DNA of 64,000 nt from Posidonia oceanica (taxonomy: Eukaryota > Streptophyta > Magnoliopsida > Alismatales > Posidoniaceae): NCBI GenBank assembly GCA_037176725.1, contig JAZBRS010000026.1, forward strand, positions 154,639,501 to 154,703,500, in the 5' to 3' direction. Positions 42,332-53,221 of this stretch are shown here, in pieces. The stretch's first letter is position 1; every line of letters starts with the position of its first letter. The notes below the pieces were generated by a model, which was not told the origin of the DNA, did no database searches, and worked only from the letters and a program-made list of their open reading frames with translations. A program made the translations under genes and the position numbers.

Positions 42332-45227
42332 TGTAGACACCCCAAATTTGGAAGTCGGGCGACGGTTGTTTGCTCCTAGAAGCGCGCACGGACGAGCCGG
42401 CCCCGACCTTTCTTGAAACCCCAAACCAAACCCAAACCCACCAAAACTCCACCAATCACATCCCAATGCATCACTACCACAAATACCACAAAACCATAGC
42501 CCTGGGTGGCCCTCGAACCAGAGAAATAGGATCAGAAGGTGAGGCGGCCAAACTGACAGGATTACTCTTGCGTCGAGCTCCCACGTGGAGCTCCCGCGTT
42601 GTGTCCTGCGTCAGTGGCAAAAACTGACAGTCTGACACTCGCGTAGAGCTCCCGTGTTTTGTCCTGTGTCAGTAGCGAAAACTGACAGACTTACACTCGC
42701 GCCGAGCTCCCGCGTAGAGCTCTCGCGTTTTGTCCTGTGTCAGTAGCAAAAATCAGGCGGACCAATCACCTTGGCCCACCTTTTCCTCGCTCGCCATTGT
42801 CTCCCGTCGATCTGAGCTTGTGCCTCCGGACACCTGGGTCATTCAGCCCTCCATCCCAACCGTTTCCACCCGTCGATCTTCAACCAACATCACATCCACT
42901 CGATTTAAATCCAGATCCGCACCAACGGTTTACACCGTTTTCCTCCACCTATAAAACACTGCACTCGACCGGTCGAGCCGCTTCTCTGGCTTCCCTTGGC
43001 ATCCTCTTGGAATCCCGAGCAACCACCTGAGTTCCTTGAGCTTCCAGACCCCCAAGCCTTCTCAATTCCAGTGCCCTTGGATTGAGAACCCATCTCCGGC
43101 GAACCACTTCATTGTCGAGGCAACCACCTGAGTTCCACCACCTCCAAAGCCTTCCCCAGAGCCCGTGAGAGAGAGTGTGAGCTCCCCTTGCATCCCAGAC
43201 CGTCGCAGCCCTCGCGCACTGGGAGTGACGCCGCTGCCAGAGAAGACAAGCCCGCGACGTCGTTCGTAGGTAATCCTTCCAGCGCCTTTAGCCTACATTA
43301 CTTCCCCGCATTGCATGTTTACTTCCTAAGTCTCTTTTTTCCCTTTTAGCGTAGTCGTTCGCTTGATTTTAGTGTTTTTCGCCGTCTCTGGTGATGGGTC
43401 GTCGGCTCGCGTGCGGCCTCGCGCCGTTGCGCACATAGCTGCTCCGACCTTTCGCCTAGAGGCTTCGGCATCGTCCCCCGACTCTCCTTAGTGCGTCCAT
43501 GGCCAACCGCGCCCTCCAAGCTGCCTCTATGGTCGGCGGAGACGTGCGACCGTCGGTGCGATACTACCGAGGTTGATGGGACGACTCGGGCGGGGCCGCT
43601 CTACATCTGCACCCCGGTTGGGTAGCCTGGCACACCACCTTGCTTCCCCAACTGCTTTCATCGCAATTCATTAAGCATCGGGCTCGGAATTTGGTGATGA
43701 AGGTCCTTTGTCTGACTGGCCGGTCTCGCGCCGAGGTCCCGCGTGGACCTCCCGCATGTTTGACCATGACATCAGCCTGAGTTCCCAGCCCTTTTCTGAC
43801 CCTTATTTGTATATGTTCCTTTTATAGTTTAGCATATTATTGTTGTCGAGCATCCCCTCTTCATCATCCATCTGATTTCTTTACATTCTATTAATTGTTG
43901 GGCCCGGAATCCGGCGATGAAGGTTCTCTGTCCGAACCGACAGGTCCCGTGCAGAGGTCCCGCATGGACCTCTCGTGTGTTTGATTGTGATATCGGGCAG
44001 AGTTCCCAGCCCCTTTCCGACCTTTGTTTATGCCTGTTTCTTTTATGTTATTGCATATTATTGTTCCGGGAGACCTCCTCCTCATCATTCAACTGGTCTT
44101 ATACCGAATTGAATTGAGGAGAGCCTCCCATTTGGCCATGACTTTCCACTGGACAAGCAGACTGTTCCCACGTGGAGGTCCCCCGTGGGACGCTCGCGTA
44201 TTTAACAGTAGCTTCTACAGATGTGGACAGAGCCTTTTACTCTTGTTTTAGCTACCCCTCATGCATGTTTACATTCAAGTATCCTTTAGTTACTTCTCTG
44301 TTTCCCTTTGGTGTTAAGCAATGTTTATTTAAGCCTTATACGCTTTACATTTGCCTTCTATTATGCGTGTTACTTTCCAGTATTATATTGTCATTTACCT
44401 GGTTTCTTTTAGCATGCATGAGTGTTTATCTGGATCCTATCCTCTTGCACTTGTTTCTCTTATGTATGTGTGCCTCCTAGCTTTATGTAGCTACTTTCCT
44501 TGGTTTCTTTTAACCCTTATGCATGTTTATTTGAGGCTTTTCCTTTTGCCTTCTTGCATCATCATAGCATGTTTCCCTTCGCTAGAGCATATATTAATTG
44601 GCCTTCAGTCTACACTAAGCCACACTATGAGCGGAATGACGTTAGAAAAGGCCGCTCCTCGGGCATGTCGGGGGTGCCTAACACCTTTCCCGCACGTAAC
44701 AGGAGTCCTTACCCATCTCTAGACCGCAATGACCTAGTGTCGCATCCGTTTTGCATGGATCCACTTTGGTTTCTTTCGTTTTATTAGTTTACATCCGGTT
44801 TTCCTTGTCTTCCGGCTTTTCTCAATTAGACTAGGTGGCAACTCCCCCCTTTTTTTTGTTGTTTATCTTATTCGCTGATTTCGTCGATTATTGGTGTTTT
44901 TATTCTCTTTATCGAGTCGAATTCTCCTCGGATACATCATTAATTGTGGCTCTCTTTCTCTTCGGCCAGGCGTCTGCAAGCTTTGGCAGCGGCCACTGTG
45001 TCGTATACGAGAGACGGTCACATAGGAATGGCCACTCCGTCGGGGAAATTAGACTTGATCTCATTCTTTTTCTCTTTTTTATCGTTACTTATCATTTTAT
45101 TGGTGTTTTCTTCCTCGAGTCGAACTTTCCTCGGATACACCATTAGCTGTGGCCCTCATTCTCTACGATCGGGCATCTGCGAGCTTTGGTAGCAGCCCCC
45201 GCGTCGTACTCGAAAGAGACGGTCACA
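42332..45227 (+). mobile_element. Solo LTR-E (gypsy)
   Basis: Starts TGTAGACACCCCAAATTTGG and ends GGTCACA, flanked by a perfect 5-bp duplication CATAT (42327-42331 and 45228-45232). Length 2.9 kb, with no internal region. It shares the lineage's 'gttgtttgctcc' start and the 'gggggtgcctaacacctttccc' 3' motif with LTR-A, LTR-C and LTR-G. It has GAGCTCCCGCGT-type repeats in place of the twin hairpins. It sits at the start codon of D1 gene3 (the duplicated CATAT contains the reverse of ATG) and separates the gene from its promoter. Confidence 0.92.
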
Positions 45228-45230
45228 CAT
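44893..45230 (+). repeat. Duplicated terminal segment of LTR-E
   Basis: 44893-45027 and 45102-45230 are diverged direct copies, each ending 'agagacggtcacat' or 'agagacggtcacacat'. The true LTR end is in the second copy. A TGGCAACTCC stretch resembling a primer-binding site (44836-44845) precedes both. Confidence 0.8.
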
Positions 45231-45232
45231 AT

Positions 45233-45644
45233 CAAAGAGGAAGGGTTGCCGGTGCTTCGCCGAGTTCGTCGGAGGTCAGGGGGAGCTCGCCGTCGCCGGA
45301 GAAGAGAGGAAAAGGGTTGGGAATGGCCGCCCGTTGTGTAGGACGAGAGTTTTATACCATTCATTGTTATACGCGTGATCTGGGCCATCCAAAGCATCGG
45401 GGAAGTCGAAGTGTTATCCGTGAGATTCGGCCCGTCCAACGCTTTGAAAGCTAAAACGTTATCTGCTGGTATTCCCAGCGTATAACGTTGGCCGCTCCAT
45501 TCACCACGTGCAACGTTTTAATCCAGGGAAGTTTCTGAACTCTGATTTTTTTTGTTCTCTTGATAAAAATTCATACGAATTTATTGAAAAGAAATAGAAA
45601 AGAACAAAATGAAATTCTATTAATGATAAAAGCCACAATACTGA
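45233..45644 (-). promoter_or_regulatory. Promoter region of D1 gene3 and spacer to gene1
   Basis: On minus: 3' flank of gene1, hairpin units (GTTATCTGC / GCGTATAAC, GTTGGCCGC / GTGCAACG at about 45439-45520 and more to 45361), TATAAAA (45350-45356), and a 5' leader that would join the gene3 ATG but for solo LTR-E. Matches D2 20232-20645. Confidence 0.7.
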
Positions 45645-46998
45645 TTACATCTTCTGTTTCTTGGTAGGAAATTCAATAATTAACTTAGGCCTCACGCCCT
45701 CATACCTAACATCATGAGTGGCAAGGGAGATGGCTTCGTGGTCTACGTTCGAATTTTCCCACGAAGAGAGGACACGGTTCTGTCCCTTCCCCTCCCAGAT
45801 GTTGGCTTGATAAAAGACCTGAATAATGTCCCCAAGGGTGTCTCTCAAGCGCGGGAGAATCATGTCAAAGAAGCGAGGCAAGGGAGGTATGGCCCGGAGA
45901 GTGCCCAACATTGAGAAGCATCATTGGGGGTTATACCTCACAAACTCTGTCGCCCCAATCAGTGTCAAGAAGTACTCTAGGTCAGATATTGTCCGGAAAG
46001 ATGAAGGAGGACTGAAGGAGTCCATCTAGGGCTTAACTTCACAGGCACAGAATCGACGAATGTACTCCTCCAGGTGAAGGTTGGCATCAAGAGCAGACAG
46101 TAGAAAATGTTCCTCTAGCCAATGCAGAACTAGGAAAGGCGAGCCGAAGAACGGTCCCCCGAGACAAGCACTGGATAAGCCCCGAATAGCAAAAACTAGC
46201 ACGGATTGACTCAGGCATTTCTTTGGGTTGCGAAGACAGATGCACATAAGCTTGGCATGATAGACGCTGATGGTTAAGACTTCGTTTGGGAAGAGCACCA
46301 GCCCCCTAATCAGAACGAAGATGCACTCCAAGCAGGAAGCCTCGGAATGGATGCTATCGCGTTGCTTTGAGAAGAACTTCCACAAAGATGCGAGGTTGAT
46401 ATAGCCATCTAACACCAGGTCCTCCGACACAACAATAGGACCAAAGATACATTTCAAGAGAGAGAAAGAGCCCACCACCTCGGTTGGCAAAAGATAGGCG
46501 TCTCTGGAATAAATAGACGGGTCAGCTTGACGAGTGCCTAAAAGGATGCTTACCTCCTCTAGAAGAATAGTCAACTCCCCTGAGGAGGTGAAAAATGTGA
46601 GTCAGAGGATTCCACAGCCCGCAGAGGCCGAAAAGCGCCTTCCAATCAATAGGTTGCTGCAATTGACAGAGAGCTTGACAAAGGCCAACCTCCTCTAAGC
46701 GCTCCCGATATTTCTTCAACATCCAAGAACGGAAGTGCTGAACCCAGCCCAACTGGTAGGCTTTCGAATCGCGATTGTTATTTGAACAAGCCAAGGGCTA
46801 TAGAATAGAAAATCAGCAGAATAGAACGATACAAGAATTAGAGCATGGAGTAACAACAAAAGCATTAAATACCTTGTCATTCACCAAAAGATTCGCCAAG
46901 TGATTAGGTATAGTCTCTAGCCGAAGTTGCACCATATCAGAAGGAGAAGAAAAGACGGCTACTCGAAAAGCATGACGCAGGGTCTCGTTCAAATCCAT
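45645..46998 (-). pseudogene. D1 gene1: PMD-like protein, antisense to pol
   Basis: Exon 1 (46998-46873) gives MDLNETLRHAFRVAVF. A 75-bp intron (46872-46798) ends CTATAG, and exon 2 continues PLACSNNNRDSKAYQLGW. The PMD-like block LTILLEEVSILLGTRQADPS is present but preceded by a 2-nt loss after NPLTH that shifts the frame. The rest parallels D2 gene1 to KKQKM-stop. A TAG interrupts after CEVKP. The D2 intron is 49 bp longer through expansion of its pyrimidine tract. Confidence 0.78.
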
Positions 46999-47090
46999 GA
47001 GAGGAAGCCACAACTCTTTGCAAATGACAAAAATCAATAAAGAAAGAAAGATCAGTATTGTTTTATAGATCCAAGCTAGGAAAAGGAGTT

Positions 47091-47097
47091 TAATATA
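47091..47097 (-). promoter_or_regulatory. TATA-like box of D1 gene1
   Basis: TATATTA on minus, 93 bp before the start codon, matching D2 gene1's element at 18735. Confidence 0.5.
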
Positions 47098-47199
47098 GGC
47101 CTTGATGCCTTCATTAGAAAGGAAACACGAAGAAAATCGAAGATTTACTGCCAAAACGGTGATACCAGAATAGGAAAGGATGGCGGTCTGTCTCAAGTC

Positions 47200-47283
47200 G
47201 TTATACGCGGCCGTCAAGCCGTCCAACGTTAGACGCGGAGAACAGCTTGTCTAACGTTGAACGCTGAAAATCCAGCGGCTAAC
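47200..47283. repeat. Triple hairpin upstream of D1 gene1
   Basis: Exactly 84 bp, three 28-bp units: GTTATACGC / CCGTCCAAC, GTTAGACGC / TTGTCTAAC, GTTGAACGC / GCGGCTAAC, loops of 10 nt. Corresponds to D2's 18549-18632. Confidence 0.85.
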
Positions 47284-47429
47284 GATCCAAAGCAGAATCA
47301 AGAGCAAATCAGGATGCCCTGGAGCAAAACTGGAGAAGTATCCTTTTCTTTACCTTGGGCAACCCCCTCAGTGTTGTATCCTATTCTTTCCCCTTTGCAA
47401 CCCCCTTGGTGTTTTATCGCAGCTTTCCC

Positions 47430-48345
47430 TTTGGGTAACGCCTAAAAGTTGATTTCCAAGTGTTGGATCATCGATCCAGCTCGTTGTCCCTGAGTGTTGG
47501 ATCACCGATCCAACTCAGTTTGTTTTATTTTAGATTTCCCTTTGGGTAATGCCTAAAGGTTGATTTCCGAGTGTTGGATCACCGATCCAGCTCAGTCTGT
47601 TTTATTTTAGCTTTCCCTTTGGGTAACGCCTAAAGGTTGATTTTCAAGTGTTGGATCACCAATCTAGCTCGTTGTCCCTGAGTGTTGGATCATCGATCCA
47701 GCTTAGTCTGTTTTATTTCATCTTTCCCTTTGGGTAACACCTAAAGGTTGATTTCCGAGTGTTGGATCACCGATCCAGCTCGTTGTCCCTGAGTGTTGGA
47801 TCACCAATCCAGCACAGTCTGTTTTATTTCAGCTTTCCCTTTGGGTAACGCCTAAAGGTTGATTTCCGAGTGTTGGTTCATTGATCCAGCTCAGTCTGTT
47901 TTATTTCAGCTTTCCCTTTGGGTAACGCCTAAAAGTTGATTTCCAAGTGTGGGATCATCGATCCAGCTCGTTGTCCCTGAGTGTTGGATCACCGATCCAG
48001 CTTAGTTTGTTTTATTTCAGATTTCCCTTTGGATAATGCCTAAAGGTTGATTTCCGAGTGTTGGATCACCGATCCAGCTCATTGTCTCTGAGTGTTGGAT
48101 CACCGATCCAGCTTAGTCTGTTTTATTTCAGCTTTCCCTTTGGGTAACGCCTAAAGGTTGATTTTCGAGTGTTGGATCACCGATCCAGCTTGTTGTCCCT
48201 GAGTGTTGGATCACCGATCCAGCTCAGTCTGTTTTATTTCAGCTTTCCCTTTAGGTAATGCCTAAAGGTTGATTTCCAAGTGTTGGATCACCGATCCAGC
48301 TCGTTGTTTCTGAGTGTTGGATCACTAATCTAGCTCAGGCTTTAA
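47430..48345. repeat. 111-bp minisatellite with GGATC hairpins
   Basis: About nine units carrying 'ttccctttgggtaacgcctaaaggttgattt', spaced mostly 108-112 bp with shorter forms of about 79-100 bp. Each unit has one or two copies of TGGATC-acc-GATCCA, a 6-bp stem with a 3-nt loop. Non-coding tail of D1; no matching array remains in D2. Confidence 0.93.
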
Positions 48346-48845
48346 TTTTCTGTTTGACCCCCTCGGGCAACCCCCGTGGCCGTGTCCCTTAACAAACCCG
48401 GAGCACAACCGGATAAACAAAGCAAACCAATCAAAAGCAGGTACCCCAGAGCACAACCGGGTCAACAAAGCAAAGCCAACAGTATTAGTGGACCCATCGT
48501 TCACTAACTCCTGGGTCAGAAGACGACGGTCTCTATCAAGGATATAGGCAAAATTCGATGAAAGGACACCTAATTCTGACGAATAAGCCAACAGTGTTAG
48601 TGAATCCATCGTTCACTAATTCCAGGTCACAAGACGACGGTCTCTGTTGAGAATGTAGGCAACATTCGATGAAAAAACACTTGATTGTGACAAATAGAGC
48701 CAACGTGGCTAGCAGAGAAGAGATCAATCCCCTTTCGCCTGGGAACATCATGGACCTCTCACTCACTAACCCGCGTGTCATGAAACGACGGTCCCTTTGG
48801 AGAGTGTAGGCTACGCTCGATGAAAGGGCACCAAATTATGACAAA
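48346..48845. repeat. Degenerate ~100-bp repeat in the D1 tail
   Basis: Three copies of a unit with 'gacgacggtctct..g.ga.aatgtaggcaacattcgatgaaa', at about 48530, 48640 and 48785. Each is preceded by AGTGAA/AGTGGA-(7 nt)-TTCACT or a related inverted repeat. The first two match D2's 17479-17640 in reverse. Confidence 0.8.
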
Positions 48846-49079
48846 TTGCACTCACGCATGTGTCAGTCCGCATTAGGTGATGAGAAAAATTCCTAACCCA
48901 ACCCAGTATACAAGTTAAAGCGGCAATGATGGAGGAACCTCATTATCTAGGGCCATGCATTGCATACCATGATCACCTCCTTTGCATTACCGCCAGCACT
49001 CATCCATGTATAGTGCATTATACTGCAATCGCATTGAGTGGTCATCGAAAACATTAGCTATCTGTCTTTTAAGCTTCAC
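48846..49079. other. D1 tail between repeat arrays
   Basis: Non-coding, several TGCATT words. Nothing else supportable. Confidence 0.4.
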
Positions 49080-49380
49080 TCCCACAGGCAACCCCCGTGG
49101 CCATGTCTTTTAGTTTGACCTTTGTGGGCAACCCCTGTAGCAGTGTCTTTTAGTTTGACCCCGACGGGCAACTCCCATAGCAGTGTCTTTTAGTTTGACC
49201 CCTGTGGGCAACTCCCGTAGCAGTGTCTTTTAGTTTGACGCCCGCGGGCAACCCCCGTGGCAGTGTCACTTAGTTCGACCCCTGCGGGCAACCCCCACAG
49301 TAGTGTCTTTAGTTTTGTTCCCCTTGGGCAATCCCCTTGGCCGTGTTTCTTTAGCCGACCCTCATTGTGTCTTGTCCAAG
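49080..49380. repeat. 42-bp minisatellite in the D1 tail
   Basis: Seven copies of 'ttttagtttgacccc.gtgggcaacccccgtggcagtgtc'. The reverse of the 43-bp array in the D2 tail (17640-18475). Confidence 0.92.
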
Positions 49381-49480
49381 TCTGGTGGCAGCAGGCATTG
49401 GATTTTATTTAGGATCTTTAGGTAGCACCACACGAGGGTATCGTCTCGCCTTGTAGATAGCTTCGTGCCGAAGCGATCTT

Positions 49481-49495
49481 CAAGGATGGGCAATC
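49481..49495 (+). promoter_or_regulatory. Polypurine tract of D1
   Basis: CAAGGATGGGCAATC directly before the 3' LTR, nearly the same as the sequence before LTR-A (4403-4416). It would prime plus-strand DNA synthesis. Confidence 0.6.
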
Positions 49496-50868
49496 TGTAG
49501 ATATCCCATTTTGGCACTCCCTTCATAATAGCGTAGTCCGTTGCATTAGGTCGTTCTTAGAAACTCTTTGCTCAATCCAGGACCTCTCACCTTGAGCCAA
49601 ACACTTATTCTCCGGTTCAAAGCTTTATTGTCATCCCTTATTAAGCTTTAAGTGTCAGCAACTTGAATGTTCTTCATTTCTTGACCAAATTTGGAAGTTG
49701 GACTGGCTGAGGGTGTTATACGCTGGATTCCTAGCTTATAACGTTGGTCACTGGTTTTCCAGTGTCTAACAAGGAAGCCCAGTGCAGCCCTAAACCTTCT
49801 TTATTTGGCCAAATACAAAATCTGTGTTTTTGCCATCTTTGGACTCTGTTGACCAGTCAAGGGAATTAACACTAGCTTAATGACAGTTAATCAAGTTTTA
49901 ATTAGGGGATATTCCTTGATCCTGGTAGCTGTGCTTCGGAGGTCGTTATACATTGGTTTTCCAGCAGATAACGTTATGCGCTGGATTGCCAGCGTATAAC
50001 ATCCCTGAATTGGAAAGTTTGCTGATCTATTCATTCAATTCCTTTTTTGTTCTTCCCCTACTTCTATAAAAGCAAGGGTACCCCCACAGGGTCAAGGGAC
50101 AGATATTTTTTGGAGGAGTTGAGATTTTTTGAGAAGTGAAATAGTGGAGAGATTCCTAGAGAGAGAAACCAGATTTTGAGAGACTTCTAAGAAAAGTTTA
50201 GTCTCCCTTTATCGACGGTAACATCATGTCGATCTACATGGCACTATATGCATAAATTAAAAGGGGGCCCTTTGATGTAGTTTCTTTCATTTCCTTTCTT
50301 CATATTATATTTCGATTACGATGAATAGGATAGTATAATCATTTACAATAGTTGTAACTGGGGGGATCAAATCCCTAGTGTGAGTTTCTTTTTTCACATA
50401 TCTTCAAGATTTGTTTTACATATTTTGAATAGAATACTACGCCATATTGATCCATATATGTGTTATTTCTGTTTGTTTTGTTAACATCTGTCATACAAGG
50501 AGGAAGAAGAAAGAAGAAGAGATTCACCAAGCACGGGCACCCTTGGGCAACGTCGGCGTTGTCCCAAGGTAGCAGAACCCACACCCCACATCTCCCAAGG
50601 CGTCTCGTGGGCCGACGAAAGCAAACCTAGAGTGGCGATCACACCGATTCCGTCTCCTGTGGAGCGACAGAGTTGGATACATGGAAAGGCGCCTGGAAAA
50701 GTGAGGTAACGAGAGCAAAAGAACCAGAGCTTCTTCTCACCACCTCACAAGCTAAAACCGTGCACCAAGAAGAACGGGAGTAGGCAATGCCAACGACGGT
50801 CGAAGCGACCAAAGCAAGGCAAAACCATCCTCGTCTTCGATTTCTTCTTCTTTTTTCCACATTCCACA
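49496..50868 (+). repeat. D1 3' LTR (1373 bp)
   Basis: Starts TGTAGATATCCC and ends ATTCCACA. The first 498 bp match 22393-22890. It has twin 28-bp hairpins at 49715-49770 and 49945-50000, a likely TATA ('ctataaaagcaa' near 50073), and a TGGCGATC stretch (50633-50640) resembling a primer-binding site well inside the LTR. The only complete LTR of this family in the window. Confidence 0.9.
49945..50000. repeat. Twin hairpin in the D1 3' LTR
   Basis: GTTATACAT / GCAGATAAC then GTTATGCGC / GCGTATAAC, loops of 10 nt. In the 5' LTR the matching unit (from 22842) is cut within its last arm by LTR-C. It lies about 75 bp upstream of the LTR TATA. Confidence 0.85.
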
Positions 50869-52392
50869 GTCCCTGCTCATGTAACTTGCTTCCTTATGTC
50901 CTTTCTGCTTCTGCTTATTTATTTATCTGATATTTCTTTTGCTCTTTTCAGGTGGTCTGGCGCCCCTATGCTGAGGGGGAACATTAGGATGTCCCAGTGA
51001 TTGCCCATGATCGGGTCGTCTTTGCCAGGGACATTTCGATCCATTGCTGGAACCACTGCCACTTCTAGCAGATCAGCAGGGCGCTTCGTCAGTTGGGGCG
51101 CCGACAGATTCAGCCTCTCCCTCCTCCTCACAAGGTTTGGCAAGAGACTCGAGGTGGGGGCAGCCACGCTCGCCACTGGGTCGACGTCTACGGCCCGCAG
51201 TTGCTAGACTGGGCTCGTCATGGTTCTCCTACTCCGGCGGAGGCGACTGAGGAGGACATGGCTGCGTGGGCCGGATGGATGGACGTTGAGTTCTCCTCCC
51301 TGATGATCTTTCATTGGACCCACTTCCTCGGGCCCTCGAACCTTCCTATGGGGGACTCAGATCCTGGGGAGGCTGTGATGTCCCGAGCAGCACTGCTGGC
51401 GAAGGCTCTGTCGTACCATGCCCAGTTGGAGATAGCGGTGAGCTTTTACAATTCATTTATAACCTGCCAATTCAGTTTGCTGACTTGCTTCTTTTCTTTT
51501 TGTAGCTCAAGGTTGGAGATGAGCAGGCTCAGTGGGAGCGTGGCCTGACCCAGCAACTCTCTGCTCTAACTGGGGAGATTGAGCGCCTCCGCGCTTCTGC
51601 CTCTCAGGTAGATTTGAATTTCTATAGCTTTTGTAACCTGATTATGAACTGTAACTAACTGTATATTTTCCCTCTTTGCAGCCCTCTACTAGTTCTATGC
51701 CTCCTCCAGATCCCTCAGAGGAGAGCTCCCGACTCCAGGATAAGGTATAAATATTTAAATTGTTTTGCTTTTGATTAAGTCCTTTCTTGATTCTAACATT
51801 TTTGCCTGTAGATTGCTTATCTAGAGAACGAGCTGAAGGAGCAGGCTGGTGACTTTATTGCTGCTAGCTCAGTTGGGAGATTGGAGGAGTTGGAGGGGAC
51901 TGTCACCTCCCATACCACTCGTATCCGAGAGTTGGAGCAGCGAGCTGAGGAGAGGGACTCTGAGATTGCCAGGCTGACTCTACAGCAGTAGGCTCCCCCG
52001 GTGACTGGTCCGTCTACAGAGGTTGTCGAGCTACGGAGGCAACTCACTAGTGTTCAGGCGGTACGACTAGCCTTGTCCTATCTTCATTTCTTTTTCTTTG
52101 CTTGTATTTGACATTCTGATTGCCTTTTCTGCAGAGTTTGGATGGTACTGCAGACATCATCTCATAGCTTGAGGGTGAGGTGAGTCACTATCGGAGGCAT
52201 GCCTTCGTGAGTGGTGCCATTGCAGGGCAGCCCGTTCCTCCTCCACCGATGCTTGATCCGAGCCACTGTTCGAGTAGTCGCCGCTCCCGAGCCACTTCTA
52301 GGGCTCCCTCTGGTGGTTCCATTCGTCAGTCTCCTCGACCTCCTGCTGTTCCTCCTTCAGTTCCAGAGGGGGAGGGAGAGAGTGTTCCTTAG
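50869..52392 (+). pseudogene. D2 gene3, 3' half: middle domain and coiled coil
   Basis: Continues exon 3 to 50880. Exons 4-8 lie at 50952-51437, 51506-51607, 51682-51744, 51812-52060 and 52135-52392, with GT-AG introns of 67-74 bp confirmed against D1. Exon 4 has WVDVYGPQLLDWARHGSP and a MSRAALLAKA segment. Exons 5-7 are Glu/Gln/Leu-rich (LENELKEQAGDFIAASS, RIRELEQRAEERDSE), likely a coiled coil for oligomerisation. Exon 8 is Ser/Pro-rich and ends GEGESVP. In-frame stops: TAG after AEGEH and after HCHF, TAG after LTLQQ, TAG after DIIS, all one step from Gln or Glu codons. Confidence 0.78.
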
Positions 52393-52849
52393 ATAGATCT
52401 TCATTTTGTACTTCAGGGGTATGCCCCGGTGACTCTTGTAAAACAAACTCATTTTTGAAGGAAGAATTTCTACATACTCAACAAAATTGTCAAATATCTC
52501 TTTTGAATTACCTTTCTTAGAATTAAAATGAATTTAAGCGGCCATTATAGTTAAATAATGGCCATTAATTCAAATTAACTTGAAACCAGCGTATTCATGT
52601 GCAATGATATGTAAATGACAAAGTTATGAAGAAAGATTTCCCCTGCGAGCTTTAAAATCAAGTTTTGAGGTAGTCGGCGCCTTAAAGAGCCATTAATTCA
52701 ATGAAAAGCATAACCGGTGATTCTGAATAGCCCGGATGTCCAAAAAATGAGAAACCAGCGCTCACACGTGCACTCCAACTTGATTACACCTCTGGGATCG
52801 ACAAAAGTGGTTTATGCAACTCAAACATTGATTTAGGGGAGCCATAGCC
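52393..52849 (+). other. Spacer between D2 gene3 and gene2
   Basis: A/T-rich, non-coding; probable gene3 3' untranslated region and gene2 upstream region. Matches D1 38760-39216 in reverse. Confidence 0.5.
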
Positions 52850-52879
52850 AAGTTCAGCAACTTAAGTCACTGATAAAAC

Positions 52880-52935
52880 GTTAGACGCATGACTTGGCGT
52901 GGTTAACGTTATACGCTAGAATATCTGTGTCCAAC
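52880..52935. repeat. Twin hairpin upstream of D2 gene2
   Basis: GTTAGACGC / GTGGTTAAC then GTTATACGC / GTGTCCAAC (two 28-bp units), preceded by 'cttaagtcactgataaaac'. A related pair (60061-60116) with the same left flank lies beyond the 3' end of gene2. Confidence 0.82.
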
Positions 52936-53120
52936 ACTGAAAGTTGGTTTGAACGTAAGACGCAGAATATGGTGCGTATTACATTGGACACCATAATTCT
53001 TGCTACAACGAAGCGAACACATAATCGTTTCTTTCCTTTCTTGCTCTAGGCTAATTTTCTGGAATACTGCGAGATTTTCTCAATGCCTGCGTGGGAGACC
53101 TCCGACGGTTTTCCTGTGCT

Positions 53121-53127
53121 TATAAAA
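53121..53127 (+). promoter_or_regulatory. TATA box of D2 gene2
   Basis: TATAAAA within 'gtgcttataaaagccaggct', 95 bp before the ATG; the same element is present in D1. Confidence 0.65.
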
Positions 53128-53221
53128 GCCAGGCTACCCCTTTGGATTCATACACCTTGCTCTTTGTATTCTTGCTTGTATTCCTTTGTTTGTGCTTGTG
53201 CATCTCCTCTCCTCTGTTCTC

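Larger units (their letters stand above)
22393..50868 (+). mobile_element. Element D1: giant gypsy (Tat/Ogre-like) retrotransposon, 28.5 kb with nested insertions
   Basis: Both ends were found. The 5' LTR starts TGTAGATACCCC at 22393, and the 3' LTR (49496-50868) ends ...CCACA. Flanks are GTCCT (22388-22392) and GTCCC (50869-50873), a 5-bp target duplication with one change. Joining the flanks restores exon 3 of D2 gene3 as seen intact in D1's own gene3. Internal order: gag, two proteases, G-patch, RT, RNase H, second RNase H, integrase, then antisense gene2, gene3, gene1, minisatellites and a purine tract. LTR-C and solo LTR-E are inserted in it. Confidence 0.88.
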
